From contig JAVCCI010000026.1 of NCBI GenBank assembly GCA_030765555.1, positions 1 through 13,919 of the forward strand: a DNA stretch of 13,919 bases. The letters run 5' to 3'. The notes under the pieces are model-generated. The model was given only the letters and a program-made list of their open reading frames with translations, did no database searches and was not told where the DNA came from. The position numbers and the translations under genes are program-made. This DNA comes from Candidatus Kappaea frigidicola (GTDB lineage: Bacteria; Omnitrophota; Gorgyraeia; JAGLLT01). Each line of letters starts with the position of its first letter. Positions within the stretch are counted from its first letter, which is position 1. Positions 1 through 8,003 of this stretch are shown here, piece by piece.

Positions 1-34
1 GTTAAAAATTGCTTTGCGGCGGGAGAGTTGTAAA

Positions 35-1222
35 ATGAGAAATTATAGAGTTTATCGGAAATTTATATTACTGTGTCTTGTTTTAAGCTTAAGTGTTTTG
101 TCTGGCTGTGCGCCTCTTTGCAGAAGTGTAAAAAATGAAGAACGGTTTTCGCCGTCTTTTGAAAGTGAAGGGCGGGACGTGGAAGTATATGGATGGCTAT
201 TAGAGCTCCAGCTTCCCAATGGGCTTCTTGAAAGTACAAAAAACAGTAATTTTGTTTCGCTTTATGAAAACGCTTTAGCCGCGATAGTTTTTTCTGTTGA
301 AGGTGATTTTGATCGAGCCGAGTTAATATTTGATTTTTTTACTCAGCGAATTGAATGTGAAATGATGGTTTCGCCGGGCGGTTTTGGTCAGTTTCGTGAT
401 CGTGACGGTTTTCCTCCCGATGGAAAACCCCATCGCTGGTTGGGAGATAATGCCTGGCTGCTTATAGCAATTAATAATTATCACCGGCTGGCGGGAAATA
501 ATAAGTATGAAAAATTAAAGTGTGTTCTTGAGGAGTGGATTGTTTCTCTGAAGGATGAAGCTGACGGGGGGATTTGGGGCGGTTATGATCAAGATGGTAA
601 GCGGATATTGAAGTCAACTGAGGGCGCGATTGACGCTTTTAATGCCGTTAATGGCTATAGCGGGTTTCATAAAGATATACTTGGATTTCTTAAAACTCAA
701 TATTGGCAACCGCAAACAAAGAGTTTTTTAGCTTGGAAAGAACATGAAAAGTATAAATATGCCTTAGATTTGCACTCTTGGGGTTATTGCGCTTTCAAGG
801 ATATGCCGCTTGAATTATTAAATAATGCCGATCAATATAGAATTACAAAAATTGCCGCGGTTAATAATCAAAATATAACGGGATTTTGTTTTGATTTAGA
901 TTTAGATACTATTTGGCTGGAAGGAACAGGGGAGATGGTCGTGGCATACCGGACGGCTGGATTGAATTTTATGGCTGAATATTATATTCGTGAATTAGAA
1001 AAGATGATTATCAGTGTGTCGGGGAATCCTAAGAGAGGCGGCATTCCGTATACGACGAATAAAGGGACGCATTATGGCGAGGGAAATTTATGGAATGGCG
1101 TTGAAACAAATCCTAATGTCGCGGCCTCATCCTGGTATTTATTGGGAAAGTGGGGATATGACCCAATGGAATACGGCCGCGAAAAAGATATTCCCCGGGA
1201 TGATATTTTTTGGATTAATTAA
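35..1222 (+). CDS. Lipoprotein with probable (alpha/alpha)6 glycosidase-like fold, function unknown
   Basis: The predicted protein is 395 residues. I chose the ATG at 35 because GGGAGAG (20-26) sits at ribosome-binding distance and the N-terminus then reads as a signal peptide: a basic start, a hydrophobic run (residues 10-22) and the lipobox LSGC with Cys25. An in-frame TTG at 14 would only add seven residues. The mature part is rich in paired aromatic helices, such as YENALAA near the start, WLGDNAW at 135-141 and WLEGTGE at 294-300. This pattern is usual in six-hairpin glycosidase-fold proteins. Asp138, Glu296 and Glu300 are candidate active-site acids by position only. The protein would be anchored in the membrane facing the periplasm or outside. 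It could be a saccharide hydrolase or lyase, or a non-catalytic binding protein; I cannot assign a CAZy family. Its promoter lies outside the window, and there is no clear terminator behind it. Confidence 0.6.
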   Translation: MRNYRVYRKFILLCLVLSLSVLSGCAPLCRSVKNEERFSPSFESEGRDVEVYGWLLELQLPNGLLESTKNSNFVSLYENALAAIVFSVEGDFDRAELIFDFFTQRIECEMMVSPGGFGQFRDRDGFPPDGKPHRWLGDNAWLLIAINNYHRLAGNNKYEKLKCVLEEWIVSLKDEADGGIWGGYDQDGKRILKSTEGAIDAFNAVNGYSGFHKDILGFLKTQYWQPQTKSFLAWKEHEKYKYALDLHSWGYCAFKDMPLELLNNADQYRITKIAAVNNQNITGFCFDLDLDTIWLEGTGEMVVAYRTAGLNFMAEYYIRELEKMIISVSGNPKRGGIPYTTNKGTHYGEGNLWNGVETNPNVAASSWYLLGKWGYDPMEYGREKDIPRDDIFWIN

Positions 1223-1262
1223 AATTATTAAGGGTAGATGGAGTTTTTTTATTATTTAAGGT

Positions 1263-1270
1263 AAACGTTT
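1263..1270. promoter_or_regulatory. Distal LacI-type operator-like palindrome
   Basis: Perfect 8-base palindrome AAACGTTT with the central CG typical of LacI/GalR-family operators. It is identical in its core to the site at 1537-1544, and the two centres are 274 bases apart. By eye I found no third copy in the window. It could be an auxiliary operator for looping; a chance match is possible in AT-rich DNA. Confidence 0.35.
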
Positions 1271-1275
1271 TTTAA

Positions 1276-1428
1276 ATTATTGACGATGGAGAAAATCCTG
1301 ATATTACGGTACCGCGTGAAATTTATTATGACTTGTTTGAGCCGGTTCCTGAGCCCTCAACAATCACGCTTCTAATGTGTGCAATGGTGGGATTATTTTG
1401 TTTCAGAAGTAAGCGCGCGGGGCTATAA
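1276..1428 (+). pseudogene. Decayed 3' end of a PEP-CTERM (exosortase-sorted) protein
   Basis: An open frame of 50 codons ends at TAA 1426-1428. It carries a complete PEP-CTERM sorting tail: the motif PVPEPST, then a hydrophobic stretch (ITLLMCAMVGLFCF), then a basic end (RSKRAGL). About 25 ordinary soluble residues precede it. The frame is blocked upstream by TAA at 1273-1275 and has no ATG before the membrane segment, so the body and start of the gene are missing. PEP-CTERM tails direct secreted proteins to an exosortase in Gram-negative bacteria that make extracellular polysaccharide. The frame differs from that of the lipoprotein gene upstream, so it is not simply a read-through of that gene. 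A deletion or frameshift remnant is the best explanation; an assembly error in the 1268-1273 T run is a lesser possibility. Confidence 0.6.
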
Positions 1429-1489
1429 AAAGCTAATCATTCACGTAAAATACTATTTTTAAAGTAGAAAAAAAATTTTCCTAAAATCC

Positions 1490-1518
1490 TTGACAGTACC
1501 TTTTGTATATGATACATT
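1490..1518 (+). promoter_or_regulatory. Sigma70-type promoter of the lacI-GH94 unit
   Basis: The -35 box is a perfect TTGACA (1490-1495). At 17 bases spacing lies TACATT (1513-1518), a 4/6 match to the -10 consensus. Transcription would start near 1525, just in front of the operator-like palindrome, so a bound repressor would block initiation or clearance. Confidence 0.6.
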
Positions 1519-1533
1519 ACAGCGGTTGATTAT

Positions 1534-1548
1534 GGAAAACGTTTAACC
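1534..1548. promoter_or_regulatory. Proximal LacI-family operator
   Basis: GGAAAACGTTTAACC contains the perfect core AAACGTTT (1537-1544) around a central CG, the arrangement expected for a LacI/GalR-family dimer whose hinge helices enter the minor groove at the centre. It lies just downstream of the promoter and immediately before the ribosome binding site of the regulator gene. This suggests autoregulation of the regulator and its GH94 partner. Confidence 0.6.
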
Positions 1549-1562
1549 TAAAAGGAAGACAA

Positions 1563-2591
1563 ATGTCAATAACCTATAAAGATATAGCTAGAAAAGCGGG
1601 TGTTTCTATTTCAACGGTATCCCGCGTAATAAATCAGACAGACCTTCATAAAGTTGGCAAAACAACTCAAAAGAAGGTAGAGAAGATTGTTGAGAAGCTT
1701 GATTTTACTCCCAATGTTATTGCTCGTAGTTTAGTTAGCCGAAAGACCTATAATGTAGCTGTAGCCATTAAAGATTTGGAAGATATTATTAATCCCTATT
1801 TTAATCAGGTGATTAGTGGTATTGCTGGTGTTTTGGAAAGAAGAGGTTATTTTCTGCAGTTAGTCAGGACGGTTTCAGCTAAAGAGAAAGCTTTATCCCC
1901 ATATTATTTAAAGGCCATTCAGGAAAAGAGAGTTGACGGATTAATACTTTTAAGTGAAGAAGCAAAGAATAAAGATGTTATTGAACTCTTTGCAAAAAAA
2001 GTTCCCGTAATATTAGTAAATAGAACCATACCTAATATTACAGCTCCCTCTGTACTGATTGATAATGAGGGCGGTTTGTACGATGCCACTAAGGAATTAA
2101 TCGAGTTAAAACACAAAAGGATTGTCTTCTTAGCCGGTTCTTTTGATTTTCAGCTAGATAAACAACGTCTTAAGGGTTACAAGAAGGCCCTAAAAGAAGC
2201 GAATATATCATATGACAAAAGTTTAATTATTGAAGGGGCTTTTAACTTTAATCAATCGGCAACAGCTCTTGGCGGCCTCTTAAAGAAAAAAGTTAAGTTT
2301 AGCGCTATTGTTGCTTCTGATGATGTTATGGCTCTAGCTTGTATAAATCTCTTGAATGAAAGAGGCTATAAGGTGCCCGAGGATATATCGGTTATTGGTT
2401 TTAACGATATGCTGCTTTTGCCTTTAGCATCCAGTCTATCATCAATGAAACTGCCTTTAGTTGAACTTGGCAGGAAAGCGGCAACAATGTTACTTTCAAT
2501 TATAAATAATGATCCTATCAAAGAGATGGAAGTTATTTTTAAACCGGAGCTAATAAAAAGAAATTCTATTGGCATAAATAAAAAGAAGTAA
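1563..2591 (+). CDS. LacI/GalR-family transcriptional regulator
   Basis: The protein has 342 residues, the normal length for the family. The N-terminal helix-turn-helix occupies about residues 4-24 (YKDIARKAGVSISTVSRVIN). The hinge follows, with NVIARSL at 51-57, where the Leu normally intercalates into the operator centre. A periplasmic-binding-protein-like sugar-binding core covers about residues 62-335, including the typical stretch DDVMALA and a VIGFND segment near the end. An AAAGGA ribosome site (1550-1555) precedes the ATG. It is a cytoplasmic sugar-responsive regulator, probably a repressor of its own promoter and of the GH94 gene that starts 30 bases behind it. The effector is unknown; the neighbour suggests a beta-linked glucose disaccharide or its breakdown product. 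No matching operator was seen before the GH35 or GT4 units. Confidence 0.93.
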   Translation: MSITYKDIARKAGVSISTVSRVINQTDLHKVGKTTQKKVEKIVEKLDFTPNVIARSLVSRKTYNVAVAIKDLEDIINPYFNQVISGIAGVLERRGYFLQLVRTVSAKEKALSPYYLKAIQEKRVDGLILLSEEAKNKDVIELFAKKVPVILVNRTIPNITAPSVLIDNEGGLYDATKELIELKHKRIVFLAGSFDFQLDKQRLKGYKKALKEANISYDKSLIIEGAFNFNQSATALGGLLKKKVKFSAIVASDDVMALACINLLNERGYKVPEDISVIGFNDMLLLPLASSLSSMKLPLVELGRKAATMLLSIINNDPIKEMEVIFKPELIKRNSIGINKKK

Positions 2592-2621
2592 AACTTAAAA
2601 TTAAAAAGGAGTGGCAGTCAA

Positions 2622-5057
2622 ATGGATTTAAGCAAGTTAGGTAAATTTTCAAAAGATGGCACAGAATTCATTATGAAAGAGCCGGTTCTACCAAGGCCCT
2701 GGATTAACTATTTGTCTAATGAAGATTACTGTGCTGTTATTTCACAAACAGCTGGTGGTTATAGTTTTTATAAGGATTGCCGCAGCGACAGGATACTTAG
2801 GTGGCACCCTGAGAATTTCCACTTTGACAGACCCGGTAGATATGTCTGTGTCCATGATAAAGGCAAGAAAAAAGCCTTTTCTTTGACTTATCAGCCTATT
2901 AGGGCTAAGTATCAGCAGTTTGAGTCACGTCATGGCCTGGGTTACACTACAATCACCTCTAAGCATGATGGCTTATCTTCAGAGGTAACCTATTTTGTTC
3001 CAGAGCATGATACCTGTGAGCTTTGGATTATTAAAATGAAAAATGATACAAGCAAAAAGAAAGATTTAGTTGTTTATCCTTTTGTAGAATGGTTAGTAGG
3101 AGATTATCACGAAGAATTAATATATAGAAATATTCTTAATTTATATAACAGGTTTTCATACGAAAAGGATATCAAGGCAATTATAGCTAAAAAGACTGCT
3201 TGTTGGCAGGATATGGATATTAAACCGTTTGAAGATGAAGTATTTTTTGCTTCTACTCTTCCTATTAAAGGATATTCAACTAGAAAAGATGCCTTTTTTG
3301 GATTAAGTAATACCGAAGAAAGTCCGGAAGTAATTATGAAAGGTGAGATTATAAAAGATGGACTTTGTTCTGGGGAGGACGGAGTTGGAGCTTTAATACA
3401 TGAAGTTAGCCTGAAGCCGAAAGAAAGTAAAGAGTTTGTGGTTATATTGGGTCAGACTAGTAGCCGCGCAGAAGTAAAAAAGCTTCTTGAAAAGTATAGG
3501 AACGTCGCAAAAGTAAAAAAAGAACTTGCTCAAGTTAAGAAAGTATGGAGAGATAGAATACTTGATAATGTGATAATTGAAACACCTGATATGGATTTTG
3601 ATTTAATGATGAATATTTGGGTGAAATATCAGCTTTACATTTGCAACTTCTGGTCGAGATCTCCATCATTTTTTCATGAGGGTTCTGGCGGTAGAGGCTA
3701 TAGAGATTCATGTCAGGATGCTGAAGGCATTCTTTCAATTAATGCAGCTCATGCAAAGGACAAGATAGAGACTATTGCTGCATTAATTAGAAAAGAAGGT
3801 ACAGCTGCGCCTGGTTGGTCATCTACAATGGGCCCCGCAGGAAGCAGACCGAATAAAGATCATCCTGTATGGTTAACATATACTGTAGCGTCTTACGTGA
3901 AAGAAACTGGTGATAAAAAGTTTCTTCTTAAAAAATTCCCTTATCTTAAGGATAAGTGGATTGGTGGATGGGTAAAAGATGTTAAATGGCACGGTGGGCC
4001 AAAAAAAGATGGTAGTGGTACTCTTTTTGAGCACCTTGAGAGGAACTTGAATTTCACCTTTCATGATGTTGGAAGAAAGGGATTGCCTCTTATTGGTCAT
4101 GCTGACTGGAATGATGGAATTGATGCTGCAGGTAAAGACTTAAAAGGTGAGAGTGTCTGGTTAGCCATGGCATTAGTTAGATCTTTAAAGACTTTAGCTG
4201 AATTAGCAATGCTTATTGGTAAAGATGCCAAAGCAGCAGATTTTCTTAAAAAAGCTAAGATTATGACTGATCGCATAAACAAAGTTGCCTGGGATGGTGA
4301 TTGGTATACAAGAGGGTATACTGATAAGGGAACTGTTTATGGGTCTAAGAAGAATAAAGAAGGTAAGATATATCTCAATACCCAGAGTTGGGCTATCTTA
4401 GCTGATATGGTTAACGACGATCAGAAAAAGAAGATATTTAAAAGTGTTGATAAGTATCTTGATGGTAAGCATGGTTATGCTCTTTTTTCACCTGCATATT
4501 CTAAGTATGACCCTGAATTAGGGAGAATTACTATGTTTTCTGAGGGCACAAAAGAAAATGCAGCAGTATTCTGCCATGCGGCAACCTTTATGATTGCAGC
4601 TGACTTAGTTTCAGGTAGGGGTAATCAGGCTTATAAAGCGATGAAGAAGCTTATGCCTAATCATCAGAAAGATTTCAGTCTTTATAAGACAGAGCCTTAC
4701 ACATATTCAGAGTATATGGTTGGTCCTGAGCACCCTTATCTATATGGAGAAGGTGCCTTCACCTGGATTACAGGTACTGCCGGCTGGAGTTTTATGGCTG
4801 GTACTGAATATCTTCTGGGAATAAAAAGGGACTACGATGGTCTTAAGATTGAACCTTGCCTACCTTCAGCTTGGAAAAAAGCTAAGATAAGAAGGCCTTT
4901 TAGAGGGGCTGTTTATGAAGTTGAAATACTCAATCCTAAAGGTGTTCAGTCTGGAGTAAAAAGTATTACCTTAGACTCTAAAGTAGTTGAGGGCAATGTG
5001 ATTAAGACGCAAAAGTCTCGCAAAAAACCGTATAAGATTAAAGTTGTAATGGGTTAA
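2622..5057 (+). CDS. GH94 inverting beta-glucoside phosphorylase (cellobiose-phosphorylase type)
   Basis: The 811-residue protein has the usual GH94 length and lacks a signal peptide, so it is cytoplasmic. An N-terminal beta-sandwich carries the family signature region (PWINYLSNEDYCAVISQTAG, then YSFYKD). The (alpha/alpha)6 barrel contains GYRDSCQD at 359-366, the donor-sugar-binding region, and ADWNDG at 494-499, which holds the general-acid Asp (expected D498). TGTAGW at 717-722 belongs to the phosphate-binding side. The jelly-roll C-terminus begins near YDGLKIEPCLPSAW. GH94 enzymes split a beta-glucoside with inorganic phosphate, inverting the anomer and giving alpha-glucose 1-phosphate plus a shortened sugar. 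Cellobiose, cellodextrin, laminaribiose, sophorose or chitobiose-type substrates cannot be told apart by eye. An AAAGGAG site (2605-2611) precedes the ATG. It is the second and last gene of the lacI-type unit and ends at a strong terminator. Confidence 0.9.
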   Translation: MDLSKLGKFSKDGTEFIMKEPVLPRPWINYLSNEDYCAVISQTAGGYSFYKDCRSDRILRWHPENFHFDRPGRYVCVHDKGKKKAFSLTYQPIRAKYQQFESRHGLGYTTITSKHDGLSSEVTYFVPEHDTCELWIIKMKNDTSKKKDLVVYPFVEWLVGDYHEELIYRNILNLYNRFSYEKDIKAIIAKKTACWQDMDIKPFEDEVFFASTLPIKGYSTRKDAFFGLSNTEESPEVIMKGEIIKDGLCSGEDGVGALIHEVSLKPKESKEFVVILGQTSSRAEVKKLLEKYRNVAKVKKELAQVKKVWRDRILDNVIIETPDMDFDLMMNIWVKYQLYICNFWSRSPSFFHEGSGGRGYRDSCQDAEGILSINAAHAKDKIETIAALIRKEGTAAPGWSSTMGPAGSRPNKDHPVWLTYTVASYVKETGDKKFLLKKFPYLKDKWIGGWVKDVKWHGGPKKDGSGTLFEHLERNLNFTFHDVGRKGLPLIGHADWNDGIDAAGKDLKGESVWLAMALVRSLKTLAELAMLIGKDAKAADFLKKAKIMTDRINKVAWDGDWYTRGYTDKGTVYGSKKNKEGKIYLNTQSWAILADMVNDDQKKKIFKSVDKYLDGKHGYALFSPAYSKYDPELGRITMFSEGTKENAAVFCHAATFMIAADLVSGRGNQAYKAMKKLMPNHQKDFSLYKTEPYTYSEYMVGPEHPYLYGEGAFTWITGTAGWSFMAGTEYLLGIKRDYDGLKIEPCLPSAWKKAKIRRPFRGAVYEVEILNPKGVQSGVKSITLDSKVVEGNVIKTQKSRKKPYKIKVVMG

Positions 5058-5110
5058 TTCCTGATTTTGTAAAGATTGCGGAATCAATCTATACAGTAGT
5101 AATAAATAAG

Positions 5111-5146
5111 AGGGCGCTGATGAATGGAAAGTCAGCGCCTTTTTTA
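5111..5146 (+). terminator. Rho-independent terminator after the GH94 gene
   Basis: A perfect 8-base stem, GGCGCTGA (5113-5120) with TCAGCGCC (5132-5139), has an 11-base loop and can be extended by a G-U and an A-U pair. Six Ts follow at 5140-5145. It separates the lacI-GH94 unit from the GH35 unit. Confidence 0.92.
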
Positions 5147-5152
5147 TTTAAG

Positions 5153-5180
5153 TTGCAAAATGGATAGTCATTGCTATAAT
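5153..5180 (+). promoter_or_regulatory. Promoter of the GH35-yjbQ-dtd-HAD unit
   Basis: A perfect -10 box TATAAT lies at 5175-5180, with TTGCAA (5153-5158, 4/6 match to -35) 16 bases upstream. The start would be near 5187, leaving a leader of only about 15 bases before the ATG at 5203, with GGAG at 5192-5195 as ribosome site. No LacI-type palindrome is seen here, so this unit is not obviously under the regulator at 1563. Confidence 0.7.
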
Positions 5181-5202
5181 AAATATAAACTGGAGATGGA
5201 AA

Positions 5203-7566
5203 ATGTTAAACAAGCATAAAATATATTTAAAGGACAAACAGCTTTTTATAGACAATAAACCTTTTATCATGTTTTCTGGAGAAATTCATTACTTCAGGAT
5301 TCCCCGCAGTAAGTGGAAGATGATGGTCGATAAAGCCAAAGCGGCAGGCCTTAATACAGTTTCTACTTATATTCCTTGGCGCTGGCATGAATATAAAGAA
5401 GGTAAATTTGATTTTGCTGGAAAAACTCTCAAAGAAAGAAACCTCATAGCATTCCTTGATTTAGTAAAAAAAGCCGGCCTATATTTATCTTTGAGGCCTG
5501 GGCCTATGTGTCATGGTGAAATTATTGATGATGGTTTACCTGCTTGGCTGATGGATGACTATCCTCAGGTTAGACTAAAAAAACCAGATGGTGAATTATT
5601 TAGAGGTTCCATGGTTTCATTTATGAATCCTGATTATCTTAAGCTCGTTTCTAAATGGTATAAGAAGATTATGCCTATTATTTCAAAACGCCAGGTAACA
5701 TGCGGGGGGAATGTAATATTAGTCCAATTGGATAATGAAATAAGTATGATTAACTGGTTGACAAAAATAGCAGATACAACGCATCCTGCTCTGCAGGGTT
5801 ATAGAGATTATTTAAAAAAAATGTATGCTGATATAAAAGAGGTTAATAAGAAATATAAAAGTAAATATAAATCATTTGGCCAAATTAAATATCCAGATAT
5901 CAATTATGATCAGCAACCGGGTTCAATGTTTTGGGATTGGATGTATTATTGGCGATCATACTATTCGCAATATTTTTTACACTTAAGTAAGTTAGCGAAA
6001 TCGCACGGCATTTGCCTTCCCTTGATTGCTAATATTGCTCATTTTGCTGATTTTGATGTCAGAGGTAGAGCGGTGTATAGTCCCATGACGACATCAATGT
6101 TTAGAGAATTTCCTCAAAAAATAGATAACCTTATCTTAGGTGGGGCCTATCAGATGCGCCGTCTTGATTATGAGAATTTTCACGATATTCTCTTAACCTC
6201 TGAGTCAGTTAAAATGATTTCAGCTACAAAATCACCCAGTTTTTGTGTTGAAATGCAAAGTGGCGTTATGTTTGATAGACCGGTGTTATATCCAGCTGAT
6301 GTATCATTAAACACATTAACTTCGTTGGCTAGTGGGCTAAATGGTTTTAATGCCTATATGTTTGCCTCAGGTGTTAATACGCCGGATATGGGTGGCCTTG
6401 GAACCCAGCATAATTGGCAGGCAGCAGTAGGTTTAGATGGTAAAGAGCGGCCTCATTATCAATCCTTGAAGCGTTCAGCGAACATTATTAAAACTTTTAA
6501 TAATAGCTTGTCTCCAACGAAGAAAGAGGCAGATGTAAATATTGGTTTTTATTTGCCTTATTATGAAACAGAGTTTCTAACAGGTAAATTTATTAACCAG
6601 CTTGAAGCCGAGCGGACGAAGTATTTCATGGAGGGGTTAGTTCGTCTGCTTTCCATGATGAGTATCAGTTATGAATTCGTTGACATTAAAAATAAAGAGA
6701 TAAAAAAAGATAAACCTTTAATTGTTTTTTCTCTTGATTTTATGGACAAATTAACCCAAACAAAAATTGCTGATTTTATCGCAGAGGGGGGCAAGGTTCT
6801 AATGGGGCCAGTAATGCCTTCTAAGGGGTTGGATAACAAAAAAGCTGAGGTAATAACAGAAAAACTTAAAGTTAAAACTAAACTGGTTAATACTAGATAT
6901 TTAAAAAAAGGCAAGCATCATTACATGATCGAGGAATCTAATTATTCTTTTTCTGGTAAGGGTACTCCGGTTTTAAAAGACATTAAATCTAATACAATGG
7001 CGCTTACTTTAAAGTGCGGCAAGGGCAAAGCTGTTTTATATGGTTTTGGCATGATTAGTGTTTTTAACTATTATTTAGATATATTAAGAACATTGCTTCA
7101 GGAACTTGAAATTAAACAAGCTGTGAAGTCGTCTTCTGATATGATGCCGGCTATTATGCGCTGCAATAAAAAGTCTGGTTTCCTTTTTGTTGCAAATTAC
7201 CATCAAATTCCTTTGGAGGCTAATTATAAAATAAAGCTAGCTAATAAAGTGATAAATTTGCCTAATAAAGGAATGCTTAAATTACCCATGCGCACAGGGC
7301 GAATGCTACCGATTAACTATATAGTCAATGAAGACATATGCATTTTATCAACCACTGTTCAGATTCTTAACTTTGGTAAAACAAAAGGTTTCATTAAAAT
7401 TGAATTTGAGGCTACACCTAATTTCAATGAAGAAATTAGTCTTGTTTCTAAAAAGATGCATAAGGTCTATTTAAATGCTAAGTTGATTAAGATTTTAAAG
7501 GCTAATAAAAGTGAAGCCATAAAATTGCCAGTAGTTAATGCTCGCAATATTTTAACCATAAAGTAG
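5203..7566 (+). CDS. GH35/GH42-like beta-galactosidase (clan GH-A)
   Basis: The 787-residue protein has no signal peptide. Residues about 10-400 form a clan GH-A barrel that opens with strong GH35 signatures (SGEIHYFRIP, GLNTVSTYIPW, LSLRPGP, DDGLPAWL). The predicted acid/base is Glu179 in QLDNEIS, and the predicted nucleophile is Glu350 in CVEMQSG. The 171-residue distance between them, and the intervening stretch with YRDYLKKMY and VNKKYK, resemble GH42 more than ordinary GH35. A domain from about residue 445 (VNIGFYLPYYET, later FIAEGGKVLMGP) looks like the glutamine-amidotransferase-like trimerisation domain of GH42 enzymes. It should hydrolyse terminal beta-galactosides, or related beta-glycosides, in the cytoplasm. 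It is the first gene of its transcription unit; the next ATG lies 4 bases after its stop. The substrate is unproven. Confidence 0.82.
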   Translation: MLNKHKIYLKDKQLFIDNKPFIMFSGEIHYFRIPRSKWKMMVDKAKAAGLNTVSTYIPWRWHEYKEGKFDFAGKTLKERNLIAFLDLVKKAGLYLSLRPGPMCHGEIIDDGLPAWLMDDYPQVRLKKPDGELFRGSMVSFMNPDYLKLVSKWYKKIMPIISKRQVTCGGNVILVQLDNEISMINWLTKIADTTHPALQGYRDYLKKMYADIKEVNKKYKSKYKSFGQIKYPDINYDQQPGSMFWDWMYYWRSYYSQYFLHLSKLAKSHGICLPLIANIAHFADFDVRGRAVYSPMTTSMFREFPQKIDNLILGGAYQMRRLDYENFHDILLTSESVKMISATKSPSFCVEMQSGVMFDRPVLYPADVSLNTLTSLASGLNGFNAYMFASGVNTPDMGGLGTQHNWQAAVGLDGKERPHYQSLKRSANIIKTFNNSLSPTKKEADVNIGFYLPYYETEFLTGKFINQLEAERTKYFMEGLVRLLSMMSISYEFVDIKNKEIKKDKPLIVFSLDFMDKLTQTKIADFIAEGGKVLMGPVMPSKGLDNKKAEVITEKLKVKTKLVNTRYLKKGKHHYMIEESNYSFSGKGTPVLKDIKSNTMALTLKCGKGKAVLYGFGMISVFNYYLDILRTLLQELEIKQAVKSSSDMMPAIMRCNKKSGFLFVANYHQIPLEANYKIKLANKVINLPNKGMLKLPMRTGRMLPINYIVNEDICILSTTVQILNFGKTKGFIKIEFEATPNFNEEISLVSKKMHKVYLNAKLIKILKANKSEAIKLPVVNARNILTIK

Positions 7567-7570
7567 ATAT

Positions 7571-7996
7571 ATGAAAAGATTGACTTATCAGGGGATAATT
7601 AAACTTAAAACGCAAGGTTTTTGTGATATTCATGATATAACCAAAAGTGTTCAGAGGGTGGTTGAAGATAGTTGTATTAAAATGGGTATTGTTTGCGTAA
7701 TGTCTCCGGGGGCAACTGCAGGAATAACAACTTGTGAGTATGAATCGGGATTAATTTCAGATATTAAGGATTTTTTTGAGAAATTCATACCGCAGGAAGC
7801 TAAGTACCAACATAATGTGCGCTGGGGTGATGGTAATGGTTTTTCTCATGTAAGAGCTTCTTTGTTGGGTCCGTCAATGAGTTTGCCAATATCTAAAGGA
7901 GTGCTAGTTCTGGGTACATGGCAGCAGATAATTTATATAGATTTTGATAACAGGTCTCGAAATAGAGAATTATTTGTTCAAATAGTAGGGGAGTAA
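7571..7996 (+). CDS. yjbQ: YjbQ family protein (UPF0047)
   Basis: The 141 residues are full length for the family. The two hallmark blocks are present: GATAGITTCEYESG at 47-60, and YQHNVRWGDGNGFSHVRAS at 79-97, which carries the conserved His and Asp/Asn residues. These are followed by LLGPS at 98-102 and LGTWQQI at 114-120. E. coli YjbQ has weak thiamine-phosphate synthase activity, and the family is annotated as secondary thiamine-phosphate synthase, but the true cellular role is unsettled. It is a small cytoplasmic protein, usually a trimer. The ATG lies 4 bases after the GH35 stop with no good ribosome site of its own, so translation is probably coupled. The link to the galactosidase gene is positional and does not establish a role in sugar use. 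Confidence 0.92.
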   Translation: MKRLTYQGIIKLKTQGFCDIHDITKSVQRVVEDSCIKMGIVCVMSPGATAGITTCEYESGLISDIKDFFEKFIPQEAKYQHNVRWGDGNGFSHVRASLLGPSMSLPISKGVLVLGTWQQIIYIDFDNRSRNRELFVQIVGE

Positions 7997-8003
7997 TAAG
8001 TAA

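Larger units (their letters stand above)
1223..1562. other. 340-base intergenic region between lipoprotein gene and lacI-type gene
   Basis: This is the only gap above 300 bases without an intact gene. It holds the PEP-CTERM remnant, two copies of the palindrome AAACGTTT, and a promoter for the regulator gene. I saw no convincing hairpin-plus-T-run terminator for the lipoprotein gene; the T run at 1244-1250 has no stem in front of it. Confidence 0.6.

Noticed and set aside
14..34. TTG start at 14 for the lipoprotein gene
   Set aside because: It adds seven residues before a normal signal peptide and has no ribosome site, whereas ATG 35 has GGGAGAG in front of it.
1014..1259. Open frame overlapping the end of the lipoprotein gene
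   Set aside because: It lies in another frame of a convincing gene, shows no family features, and has no ribosome site. It does not connect to the PEP-CTERM remnant.
1508..1513. TATGAT as -10 box for the regulator promoter
   Set aside because: It matches 5 of 6 bases but is only 12 bases from TTGACA; TACATT at 1513-1518 has the normal 17-base spacing.
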